NCBI GenBank assembly: GCA_003241215.1
Contig: QFOL01000033.1
Location: 1-21,799 of the forward strand
Direction of reading: 5' to 3'
From: Agrobacterium fabrum
Lineage (GTDB): Bacteria; Pseudomonadota; Alphaproteobacteria; Rhizobiales; Rhizobiaceae
DNA length: 21,799 nucleotides
Position 1 is the stretch's first letter. Each line of letters opens with the position of its first letter. The notes below the pieces were generated by a model. That model saw only the letters and a list, made by a program, of their open reading frames with translations. It had not been told where the DNA came from and searched no databases. Positions 15,829 through 21,799 of the stretch are shown piece after piece. Made by a program: the position numbers and the translations under genes.

Positions 15829-17118
15829 ATGAAACGCAAAAGTTTTCTTCTTGGCGCCGCCGCGCTGCTGTTCGCCTTGCCCGCTCTCGCCCAGACGATG
15901 CCGGCTGCGGTCGACAAGCCGGTGACCATCACCTTCTACAATTACAATCTGAAATCGACCGGCATCGGGGCCGAGGCCACGAAGAAGCTCATTGCCGAAT
16001 TCATGGCCGCCAATCCCAACATCACAGTCAAGGGCGTGCCCTATGCCTCGGCGGACAACAGCCTCATCCAGGCCGATCTCGCCGCCCGCCAGCCGGTCGA
16101 CCTCGTGCAGACGATCTTCTCCGACCTCGATTTCGCCGTTCGCAATTTCGACGCCAAGGCGCTCGAGGATATTATTCCGGCCAATGAACTGGCCGCTCAT
16201 TTCGAGGGGATGAACCCCAGAGGCCTGAAGCTCGGCGTCCTCGATGGCAAGACCTATGGGCTCGCTTACGTCTTCTCCACGCCGGTCATGTATTACAACG
16301 TCGATCTGTTCCGCGCCGCGGGCCTCGATCCCAACCAGCCGCCCAAGACCTGGGCAGAGGTCAAGCAGGCCGCTCTCGCCATTCAGAAAAAGACCGACGC
16401 CAAGGGTTTTGGCGGCGCCGTCGTCGGCAAGGGCGCGCTCGACTGGATGCTGCAGAACATCGTCCGCTCCAACAACGGCACGGTGATCTCGGATGACCGC
16501 AAGACGCTCAAATTCGCCGAGCCGGAATCCGTCGCAGCGGTTCAGATGCTGCGCGATCTCTTCGACGCCGGCGTTTATGAAAATCTCGATTACAACGCCG
16601 TCGCCGATAACATGAACGCGGGCAAGCTGGGCATGTTTCTGGCGACCAGCGCCCAGCAGGCCGGTCTGATCGCCGCCGCCAAGGGCAAATATGAGCTGCG
16701 CGCCACCACCATGCCGCGCTTCGGTGACAAGCCGACCCGGCCGAACAATTCGGGCTCGGCGCTGACCATCCACACCTCCGATCCGCAAAAGCAGCGCGCC
16801 GCCTGGGAGTTGATGAAATTCCTCACCGGCAAGCACGGCTACACGGTCATCACCTCGGAGATCGGCTATCTGCCGCTGCGCCCCGCGATCATCAACGATC
16901 CGCAATATCTCGGCCAATGGGTCAAGGACCATCCGATGATCCAGCCCAATCTTGAGCAACTCGAGCGCATCGAACCCTGGGTTCCCATGCCCGGTCCGAA
17001 TTATCGCCAGATCGTCAAGACTATGCTGGATGGCGTCGAGCAGGCCATCTATGGCGGCGTCGATGTCGCCTCGACCCTCAAGGACGCCCAGACCCAGGCT
17101 CAGGCCCTGATACCCTGA
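15829..17118 (+). CDS. ABC transporter solute-binding protein, CUT1 (MalE/UgpB-like) type
   Basis: A 429-residue periplasmic binding protein with a Sec signal (MKRKSFLLGAAALLFALPAL, cut after ALA at 21). The mature sequence has features of the family-1 extracellular solute-binding proteins: VTITFYNYN, the domain-crossing strand LDGKTYGLAYVFSTPVMYYN, and KQRAAWELMKFLTG near the C-terminal lobe. Related proteins bind sugars, glycerol-3-phosphate or glycerophosphodiesters; the ligand is not readable. AGGA lies 9 nt before the ATG, a little far. The gene is followed by a GC-rich stem-loop and then two permease genes. Located directly after the phosphodiesterase, it points to uptake of a phosphodiester or its parent compound. 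Confidence 0.93.
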   Translation: MKRKSFLLGAAALLFALPALAQTMPAAVDKPVTITFYNYNLKSTGIGAEATKKLIAEFMAANPNITVKGVPYASADNSLIQADLAARQPVDLVQTIFSDLDFAVRNFDAKALEDIIPANELAAHFEGMNPRGLKLGVLDGKTYGLAYVFSTPVMYYNVDLFRAAGLDPNQPPKTWAEVKQAALAIQKKTDAKGFGGAVVGKGALDWMLQNIVRSNNGTVISDDRKTLKFAEPESVAAVQMLRDLFDAGVYENLDYNAVADNMNAGKLGMFLATSAQQAGLIAAAKGKYELRATTMPRFGDKPTRPNNSGSALTIHTSDPQKQRAAWELMKFLTGKHGYTVITSEIGYLPLRPAIINDPQYLGQWVKDHPMIQPNLEQLERIEPWVPMPGPNYRQIVKTMLDGVEQAIYGGVDVASTLKDAQTQAQALIP

Positions 17119-17140
17119 AACTGAACACCCTGAAACGACC

Positions 17141-17164
17141 GGCGTCCGCCCGATGGCGGGCGCC
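17141..17164 (+). other. Intercistronic stem-loop between binding-protein and permease genes
   Basis: GGCGTCCGCC (17141-17150) pairs fully with GGCGGGCGCC (17155-17164): nine Watson-Crick pairs and one G-U, with loop CGAT. It is followed by CCCCTTT rather than a T-run. In ABC importer operons such structures stabilise the upstream mRNA and reduce transcription into the permease genes; that role is inferred. Just before it, ACCCTGAAAC occurs twice (17112-17121 and 17127-17136). Confidence 0.7.
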
Positions 17165-17184
17165 CCCTTTGGACAGGATACACC

Positions 17185-18147
17185 ATGGCGGACCTCGCTC
17201 TCTCTCCCCCGGCCGTCGCCGAAAAAACCCGCAGCCCGCACTCTGCCATGGGACGTGCGCTCAAAATTGTGTCGCGGCATCTCTCGCCGTGGCTTTACCT
17301 CGCCCCCGCGCTGATCACGCTTATCGCCTGGATCTACTGGCCGCTTGTCGATGCCGTGCGGCTGAGCTTCCATCAGTGGAACATGCTGCCCAATTCGCCG
17401 ATGACCCTGGTGGGCTGGAGCAATTACGAGCGCATATTCGCGCTGCCGAAATTCTGGCAGGCGCTGCGCAACACCGGCGTCTATGTGCTCGGACTGCTGC
17501 CGCTCGCCGTCCTGATCCCGCTGGCGCTCGCCATCTACACCCATGACCTGCCGGCCCGCTGGCGCAACATCTACCGCGCCATCATCTTCGTGCCGATGAT
17601 CATCGCCCCGGTCGTCGCCGCCGCCGTCTGGCGCTGGCTGCTCGACCCCGGTTTCGGCATGGTCAACCTGATCATCAAATGGCTCGGCTTCAAACCGGTC
17701 CAGTTCCTGAGCGACCCCCAGATCGCCATCTGGACGGTCATCGCCATCACCGGCTGGAAGCTCATCGGCTTTTCCACCCTCATCCTGTCGGCCGCCAACG
17801 CCAATATCAATCCGGCGCTCATCGAGGCGGCCCGCATGGACGGCGCCTCCAAATGGCAGATCGTGCGCGACATCCGGCTGCCGCTGCTCGGATCATCGAT
17901 CCTCTTCATGGTGATGATGACGATTTTGCTCGGCGCGCAATGGAGTTTTACCTATATCAACATTCTCACCCAGGGCGGCCCGCTCGGCAGCACCACCAAT
18001 ATCTATTACCTGCTGTGGGATTTCGGCTTTTCCTCCATGTCGGTCGGCTGGAGCTCGGCCGCGGCCGTCATCCTGTTCTTAGGCTTCAGCGCCTTCGCCT
18101 TCCTGCTCTTCCGTCTCATCGACAGGTATTCCTTCCATGACAATTGA
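17185..18147 (+). CDS. ABC transporter permease, CUT1 MalF/UgpA type
   Basis: A 320-residue inner-membrane subunit with about six hydrophobic segments, beginning with WLYLAPALITLIAWIYWPLV after a cytoplasmic lead of about 35 residues. The cytoplasmic EAA loop that docks to the ATPase is clear at about 213-232: EAARMDGASKWQIVRDIRLP. The C-terminal part (LTQGGPLGSTTNIYYLLWDF) is typical of the sugar / glycerol-phosphate permeases. AGGA is 6 nt before ATG 17185. Its stop overlaps the next permease gene by 11 bp, so the two half-permeases are translated together and should form a heterodimer. No ATP-binding gene is in the operon. Confidence 0.94.
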   Translation: MADLALSPPAVAEKTRSPHSAMGRALKIVSRHLSPWLYLAPALITLIAWIYWPLVDAVRLSFHQWNMLPNSPMTLVGWSNYERIFALPKFWQALRNTGVYVLGLLPLAVLIPLALAIYTHDLPARWRNIYRAIIFVPMIIAPVVAAAVWRWLLDPGFGMVNLIIKWLGFKPVQFLSDPQIAIWTVIAITGWKLIGFSTLILSAANANINPALIEAARMDGASKWQIVRDIRLPLLGSSILFMVMMTILLGAQWSFTYINILTQGGPLGSTTNIYYLLWDFGFSSMSVGWSSAAAVILFLGFSAFAFLLFRLIDRYSFHDN

Positions 18148-19006
18148 CGCTGCCATCTTCGTTCCTGTTCCGCCGCCGGCGCGCCGCAAGGCCGTCGCCG
18201 GTGCATTGAACAGCGCCGCCGGCCATCTGGTTATGGTGTTGCTGTCGATCATCTGCATCTTTCCCGTCTATTGGATGATCGCGACCTCGCTTCGCGCCCC
18301 CAATGCCCTGTTCGAGATCAGCCTCTGGCCGACGGCCGTGTCGCTCGACAATTACATTTACGCCCTCAATGCCATTCCCATCGGCCGCATGTTGTTCAAC
18401 ACGCTTCTGACCTCGACAGCGGTGACCCTGATCCAGTTGTTCACCGGGCTGCTCGCCGCCTATGCCTTCGCTCGCTGGCGCTTCCCCTTCGACAAATTGT
18501 TCCATACCGCTGTGGCGCTCACCTGGCTGGTGCCGTTTCAGGTGGTGATGATCCCCAATTATCTCCTCGTCGTGCAGATGGGCCTGCTCGACAGCCTGAT
18601 GGCGCTGATCCTGCCGCATTTCACCTCGGCGCTGGCCATTTTGCTGCTTGCCCAGGCGATGCGCAGTTTTCCAAGCGAGGTGATCGAGTCGGCCCGCATG
18701 GATGGCGCGCGCTCATGGCGCATTCTGTGGGAAATCATAATGCCGAACCTGCGCGGCACGGTGGCCTCGCTGGCCATCCTCATCTTCATCTCGACCTGGA
18801 ACGAATATTTCTGGCCGCTGCTTTTGTCGCGCACCGCCGAAAACAGCGTCATTCAGATCGGCATTCAAATGTTCATGACCGCCGAAGGCAATGAATGGGG
18901 ACCATTGATGGCCGCTTCGACGCTGGCCAGCCTGCCGATCCTCATCCTCTACATCGTCTTGCAGCGCCAGGTCGTGCAATCCTTCATGAAATCCGGAATC
19001 CGCTGA
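18137..19006 (+). CDS. ABC transporter permease, CUT1 MalG/UgpE type
   Basis: A 289-residue inner-membrane subunit, the partner of the preceding permease. Hallmarks are IICIFPVYWMIATSLRAP near the N-terminus, WLVPFQVVMIPNYLLVVQMG, an EAA loop at about 184-203 (ESARMDGARSWRILWEIIMP) and FISTWNEYFWPLLL. The MalG/UgpE type normally ends with a short cytoplasmic tail, here QSFMKSGIR. The ATG lies inside the end of the upstream gene. It is the last gene of the operon; no rightward terminator with a T-run was found before 19353. The missing ATPase must be supplied by a MalK/UgpC-like protein encoded elsewhere, a common arrangement for CUT1 systems. Confidence 0.94.
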   Translation: MTIDAAIFVPVPPPARRKAVAGALNSAAGHLVMVLLSIICIFPVYWMIATSLRAPNALFEISLWPTAVSLDNYIYALNAIPIGRMLFNTLLTSTAVTLIQLFTGLLAAYAFARWRFPFDKLFHTAVALTWLVPFQVVMIPNYLLVVQMGLLDSLMALILPHFTSALAILLLAQAMRSFPSEVIESARMDGARSWRILWEIIMPNLRGTVASLAILIFISTWNEYFWPLLLSRTAENSVIQIGIQMFMTAEGNEWGPLMAASTLASLPILILYIVLQRQVVQSFMKSGIR

Positions 19007-19117
19007 TAGCGTTGAGAGCAGTTTGTCTCGCGGTGCTGACAGCGTCGACTGAACCCGGCTCCAAGCTGGGGCGGCGAATCAGAATTCCGATTTGCTGCGT
19101 CGTTTCTTTATGTGCAC

Positions 19118-19144
19118 AAAAAAAAGACCGGCCCGAAGGCCGGT
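19118..19144 (-). terminator. Rho-independent terminator, leftward, with UUCG tetraloop
   Basis: Read on the minus strand: ACCGGCC-TTCG-GGCCGGT (19144 to 19127), then C and eight T's (19125-19118). The 7-bp stem closed by a C(UUCG)G tetraloop plus U-tract is a textbook terminator. On the plus strand it is followed by TGAAGAAG, so it does not serve the permease operon well. No minus-strand protein gene lies upstream of it within the window. Confidence 0.85.
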
Positions 19145-19295
19145 TGAAGAAGACAGCCTTATCGGGGGGATATCGGCGTCTTTGCAAGGGCATGAAAATG
19201 GGAAACGATCCCATTGAGTGGTCCATCCGGCACGGATATGCGGCAAAAGACATCGCGCCGTACTGACCTGCGGCCAACATGGCTTGCCGCGCTCT
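19118..19295 (-). ncRNA. Candidate small RNA, about 180 nt
   Basis: This minus-strand segment is bounded by a promoter-like pair (19302-19330) and the strong terminator at 19118-19144. Inside is a perfect 7-bp hairpin, AATGGGA-TCGTT-TCCCATT (19216 to 19198), and a C-rich run (CCCCCC near 19165-19170) that may be single-stranded, the kind of motif that can pair with Shine-Dalgarno sequences. No confident protein gene explains the terminator. I do not recognise a known family. The start is approximate: about 7 nt after the -10. A competing view is a tiny plus-strand frame at 19198-19266 (22 codons with AAGGG 7 nt upstream). Confidence 0.5.
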
Positions 19296-19301
19296 TCTGA
19301 T

Positions 19302-19330
19302 ACGATATGAGGGTCACATGTTTGTGACAA
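19302..19330 (-). promoter_or_regulatory. Sigma-70-like promoter for the candidate small RNA
   Basis: On the minus strand TTGTCA (19330-19325) and TATCGT (19307-19302) are separated by exactly 17 nt. A 16-bp palindrome, GTCACA-TGTT-TGTGAC (19313-19328), overlaps the -35 and spacer and could be an operator. It also lies 25 bp before the TauE/SafE start, so it may act on both directions. Confidence 0.4.
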
Positions 19331-19352
19331 CGGCCTGCGGGAGCGAGCTTTC

Positions 19353-20174
19353 ATGCCCCCTGTTTCAGAGATAATGATCTTTGCCGCAGCACTTGCCGCC
19401 GCGGGTGTGGTGGCCGGTCTTCTGGCGGGGCTGTTCGGTATTGGCGGCGGCGCGGTTCTGGTGCCGGTCTTTTATCATGTCTTCGGGCTGCTGGACGTGC
19501 CGGAGACGGTGCGCATGCATCTCTCACTCGGCACTTCGCTTGCCATCATCGTGCCGACTTCCATCCGTTCGTTCCTGGCGCATCGCCAGAAGGGCGCGGT
19601 GGATATCGATCTGCTGAAGGGCTGGATCGTTGCGGTGCCGCTCGGCACCATCCTCGCATCCGTGGTGGCCGCCTATGCCTCGAGCGTTGCGCTGCGCCTG
19701 ATCTTCGCCTTTATTGCGCTGGTGCTCGCCTTCCGGATGATCTTCAACCGGGCGAGCTGGCATCTCGGCTCCGACCTGCCGCAAAACCCGGGGCGATTTC
19801 TGGTCGGAACCGGCATCGGGCTCTTTTCCGGCCTGATGGGCGTCGGCGGCGGGGTGATGAACAACACCTTCATGACGCTTTACGGACGCAGCATCCATCA
19901 GGCGGTCGCCACGTCTTCGGGTGTCGGCGTGCTGATTTCGCTACCGGGGCTCCTTGGATATATCTGGGCCGGCTGGGGCGATGCGGGCCTGCCGCCGTTT
20001 TCCACCGGCTTCATCAACTGGATCGCCGTGGTGCTGCTGATCCCCATCACGCTGCTCGTCGCGCCCTATGGCGCGCGGCTGGCGCATGCGCTGAGCAAGA
20101 AGCAGCTGGAGCGGGCTTTCGGGGTGTTTCTGGTCTTCGTCGCAGCGCAGTTTTTCTATAGCGTCTACGGCTGA
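19353..20174 (+). CDS. TauE/SafE family membrane permease
   Basis: A 273-residue inner-membrane protein with about eight hydrophobic segments arranged as two related halves. Each half carries the family's glycine-rich motif: [17 protein letters not shown] (about 22-38) and [19 protein letters not shown] (about 154-172). The family exports or imports small sulfur-containing or organic anions such as sulfoacetate or sulfite; the substrate here is not readable. GGGAG lies 9 nt before ATG 19353; an ATG at 19374 would remove seven residues. It is not obviously in an operon with the following ABC exporter, since a 104-bp gap separates them. Confidence 0.9.
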   Translation: MPPVSEIMIFAAALAAAGVVAGLLAGLFGIGGGAVLVPVFYHVFGLLDVPETVRMHLSLGTSLAIIVPTSIRSFLAHRQKGAVDIDLLKGWIVAVPLGTILASVVAAYASSVALRLIFAFIALVLAFRMIFNRASWHLGSDLPQNPGRFLVGTGIGLFSGLMGVGGGVMNNTFMTLYGRSIHQAVATSSGVGVLISLPGLLGYIWAGWGDAGLPPFSTGFINWIAVVLLIPITLLVAPYGARLAHALSKKQLERAFGVFLVFVAAQFFYSVYG

Positions 20175-20201
20175 TTTTCCCTCTCTGCCGAACGCAGTGT
20201 T

Positions 20202-20216
20202 CAGCCCGTCGGGCTG
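20202..20216 (+). terminator. Weak terminator-like hairpin after the TauE/SafE gene
   Basis: CAGCCC (20202-20207) pairs with GGGCTG (20211-20216) around a GTC loop, followed by GCATTT. The T-run is poor, so termination may be partial. Confidence 0.3.
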
Positions 20217-20278
20217 GCATTTGCAACCTCTGCGGTCTATATGGCGTTCATCTTACTCGGTTTTCGAAAGAATTCGCC

Positions 20279-21205
20279 ATGAATGCCATTGTTTCGATAC
20301 GGAATCTGACAAAATCCTACGCAAACGGCTTTCAGGCGCTCAAAGGTGTCAGCCTCGATATCAGGGAGGGGGAAATCCTCGCCCTTCTCGGTCCGAACGG
20401 TGCGGGCAAGACGACGCTGATCTCCATCGTCTGCGGCCTCGTCAATCCGGGTGAAGGCTCGGTACTCGTCGGCGGGCACGATGTGGTGAAGGATTTTCGC
20501 CAGACCCGCGCGCTCATCGGCCTCGTGCCGCAGGAGCTGACGACAGACCAGTTCGAGACGGTGTGGAACACCGTCAGCTTCTCGCGCGGCTTGCACGGGC
20601 AGAAGAAGAACCCTGAATTGATCGAGCGTATCCTGAAGTCGCTTTCGCTCTGGAACAAGAAGGACAATATGCTGCGGGAGCTTTCCGGCGGCATGAAACG
20701 GCGTGTGCTGATCGCCAAGGCGCTCGCGCATGAGCCTAAAGTGCTGTTCCTCGACGAGCCGACCGCAGGCGTCGACGTGGCGCTGCGCCGCGACATGTGG
20801 AACGTGGTTTCCGAGTTGCGCTCCAGGGGCGTCACCATCATCCTCACCACGCATTACATTGAAGAGGCGGAAGAAATCGCCGACCGGGTGGGTGTCATCA
20901 ATGGCGGCGAATTGCTGCTGGTGGAAGAAAAGACGGCGCTGATGAAGAAACTCGGCCGCAAGCAGCTTTTTCTCGAACTCGCCCAGCCGGTGGAGCAATT
21001 GCCCGAAAGCCTTCTCCCCTTCGGCCTCACACTTTCCGAGGATGGCTGCACCGTCACCTATGAAATCGAGGACAATGGCGAGCAGGGGCGCATTGCCGAT
21101 GTTCTGAGCGCCCTTTCCGCCGCCAACATCCATTTCAAGGATATTTCAACGCGGCAGAGTTCGCTTGAGGATATCTTCGTTTCGCTGGTGGGAGGCCAGA
21201 AATGA
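20279..21205 (+). CDS. ABC-2 type transporter ATP-binding protein (YadG-like)
   Basis: A 308-residue ATPase of the DrrA/NodI/YadG type. Motifs: Walker A GPNGAGKT (38-45), Q-loop VPQE (Gln85), signature LSGGM (135-139), Walker B VLFLDEP (155-161) and H-loop TTHYIEEAE (His192). The C-terminal part after about residue 210 is the family's accessory region and ends [11 protein letters not shown], as in E. coli YadG, to which the whole sequence is visibly similar. It energises export by the permease encoded next; the substrate is unknown. Its ATG has only a weak purine-rich site (GAAAGAA). The stop overlaps the permease start in ATGA. It is not a MalK-type ATPase, so it is not the missing partner of the CUT1 importer. 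Confidence 0.93.
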   Translation: MNAIVSIRNLTKSYANGFQALKGVSLDIREGEILALLGPNGAGKTTLISIVCGLVNPGEGSVLVGGHDVVKDFRQTRALIGLVPQELTTDQFETVWNTVSFSRGLHGQKKNPELIERILKSLSLWNKKDNMLRELSGGMKRRVLIAKALAHEPKVLFLDEPTAGVDVALRRDMWNVVSELRSRGVTIILTTHYIEEAEEIADRVGVINGGELLLVEEKTALMKKLGRKQLFLELAQPVEQLPESLLPFGLTLSEDGCTVTYEIEDNGEQGRIADVLSALSAANIHFKDISTRQSSLEDIFVSLVGGQK

Positions 21206-21799
21206 ATTTCGAAGCCGTCAAGGCCATCTATCTGTTCGAAATGGCCCGCACCCGTCGCACCCTGCTGCAGAGCGTGGTGTCGCCAGTCATTTCCACTTCG
21301 CTCTATTTCATCGTGTTCGGAACGGCGATCGGTTCGCGGATTCAGGAAGTTGGCGGTGTTTCCTATGGCGCGTTCATAACGCCCGGCCTCATCATGCTGA
21401 CGCTGCTGACACAATGTATCGCGAACGGTTCCTTCGGCATCTATTTCCCGAAATTCACCGGTACGGTCTATGAAATCCTCTCCGCCCCGGTGGCGATGAC
21501 GGAAATTCTTGCCGGTTATGTCGGGGCGGCGGCGACCAAGGGGCTGATGATCGGCACGATCATCCTGATAACCGCCTCCTTCTTCGTGGATATCACCATC
21601 GCCCATCCGTTCATGATGATCCTGTTCTTCGTGCTGACGGCTGTCAGCTTCAGCCTGTTCGGTTTCATCATCGGCATCTGGGCGACGAATTTCGAGCAGC
21701 TGAACCTCATTCCCATGCTGGTGGTGCCGCCGCTGACCTTCCTCGGCGGCAGCTTCTATTCCATCGACATGCTGCCGCCCTTCTGGCAGACGGTCAGCC
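21202..21799 (+). CDS. ABC-2 type transporter permease (YadH-like), partial
   Basis: The first 199 codons of a membrane permease; the gene continues past the right edge. It starts [20 protein letters not shown], with GGAGG 6 nt upstream and an ATGA overlap with the ATPase gene. Hydrophobic segments typical of ABC-2 exporters follow: [41 protein letters not shown] and [11 protein letters not shown]. The stretch [20 protein letters not shown] is the ABC-2 signature of this subfamily. Together the two genes should form a homodimeric-permease exporter of unknown substrate. Confidence 0.92.
   Translation, partial: MNFEAVKAIYLFEMARTRRTLLQSVVSPVISTSLYFIVFGTAIGSRIQEVGGVSYGAFITPGLIMLTLLTQCIANGSFGIYFPKFTGTVYEILSAPVAMTEILAGYVGAAATKGLMIGTIILITASFFVDITIAHPFMMILFFVLTAVSFSLFGFIIGIWATNFEQLNLIPMLVVPPLTFLGGSFYSIDMLPPFWQTVS

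Noticed and set aside
15784..17544. A 586-codon minus-strand open frame opposite the solute-binding protein and permease genes
   Set aside because: It is antisense to well-supported genes, lacks recognisable domains, is Arg/Gly/His/Asp-rich in the way reverse-strand GC-rich frames are, and has no ribosome site. It is a codon-bias shadow.
19127..19144. The GC hairpin as the terminator of the permease operon
   Set aside because: On the plus strand it is preceded by A's and followed by TGAAGAAG, without a T-run. It is a proper terminator only in the leftward direction.
20279..21205. The ATPase at 20279 as the missing energising subunit of the CUT1 importer
   Set aside because: Its sequence is of the YadG/DrrA ABC-2 exporter type, it is coupled by ATGA overlap to an ABC-2 permease, and it lacks the long regulatory C-terminal domain of MalK/UgpC proteins.

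Overview
The window looks like chromosomal DNA from an alphaproteobacterium of the Rhizobiaceae, most likely Agrobacterium or a close Rhizobium relative. The grounds are high GC, the Ala-rich tail of ribosomal protein L17 at the left edge, a DUF1883 protein, an extensin-like lipoprotein, a TauE/SafE permease, and GTCATCCTCGGG-type palindromic repeats between genes. This is inferred from gene content and sequence style, not from a database match.

Layout. Bases 1-160 hold the end of rplQ and a strong bidirectional terminator. Next come a DUF817 membrane protein (-) and a DUF2809 membrane protein (+), divergently arranged. The msrPQ methionine sulfoxide repair operon (-) follows, and its msrQ tail overlaps the DUF2809 tail. 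ilvD (+) has a structured 5' leader. After a palindromic repeat and a terminator come a secreted beta-lactamase-fold serine hydrolase (+), a small LprI-like periplasmic protein (-), and a degP-type protease overlapping rarA (+). Then come DUF1883 (-), a Cache-domain chemoreceptor (+), a second palindromic repeat and an extensin-like lipoprotein (+) with LAS-type metallopeptidase residues.

Bases 14241-19006 form a self-contained accessory module. A TetR repressor (-) has a perfect 18-bp palindrome just upstream of its start. Divergent from it is an operon of a class III metallophosphodiesterase, a CUT1 solute-binding protein and two CUT1 permeases, with no ATPase gene. The likely job is import of a small organic solute, possibly a glycerophosphodiester or similar phosphodiester, coupled to its hydrolysis and induced through the TetR protein. 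A 10-bp stem-loop between the binding-protein and permease genes probably lets the binding protein be made in excess.

The gap at 19007-19352 contains no confident protein gene, but its minus strand has a promoter-like sequence, internal structure and a textbook UUCG-capped terminator. It is a good candidate for an unannotated small RNA of about 180 nt. The window closes with a TauE/SafE permease and a YadG/YadH-type ABC-2 exporter whose permease gene runs off the right edge.

No tRNA, rRNA, CRISPR array, insertion sequence, phage gene or recognisable defence system was seen. The most promising items for follow-up are the minus-strand small RNA candidate, the TetR-controlled phosphodiesterase/ABC module, the ilvD leader and the paired palindromic repeats.
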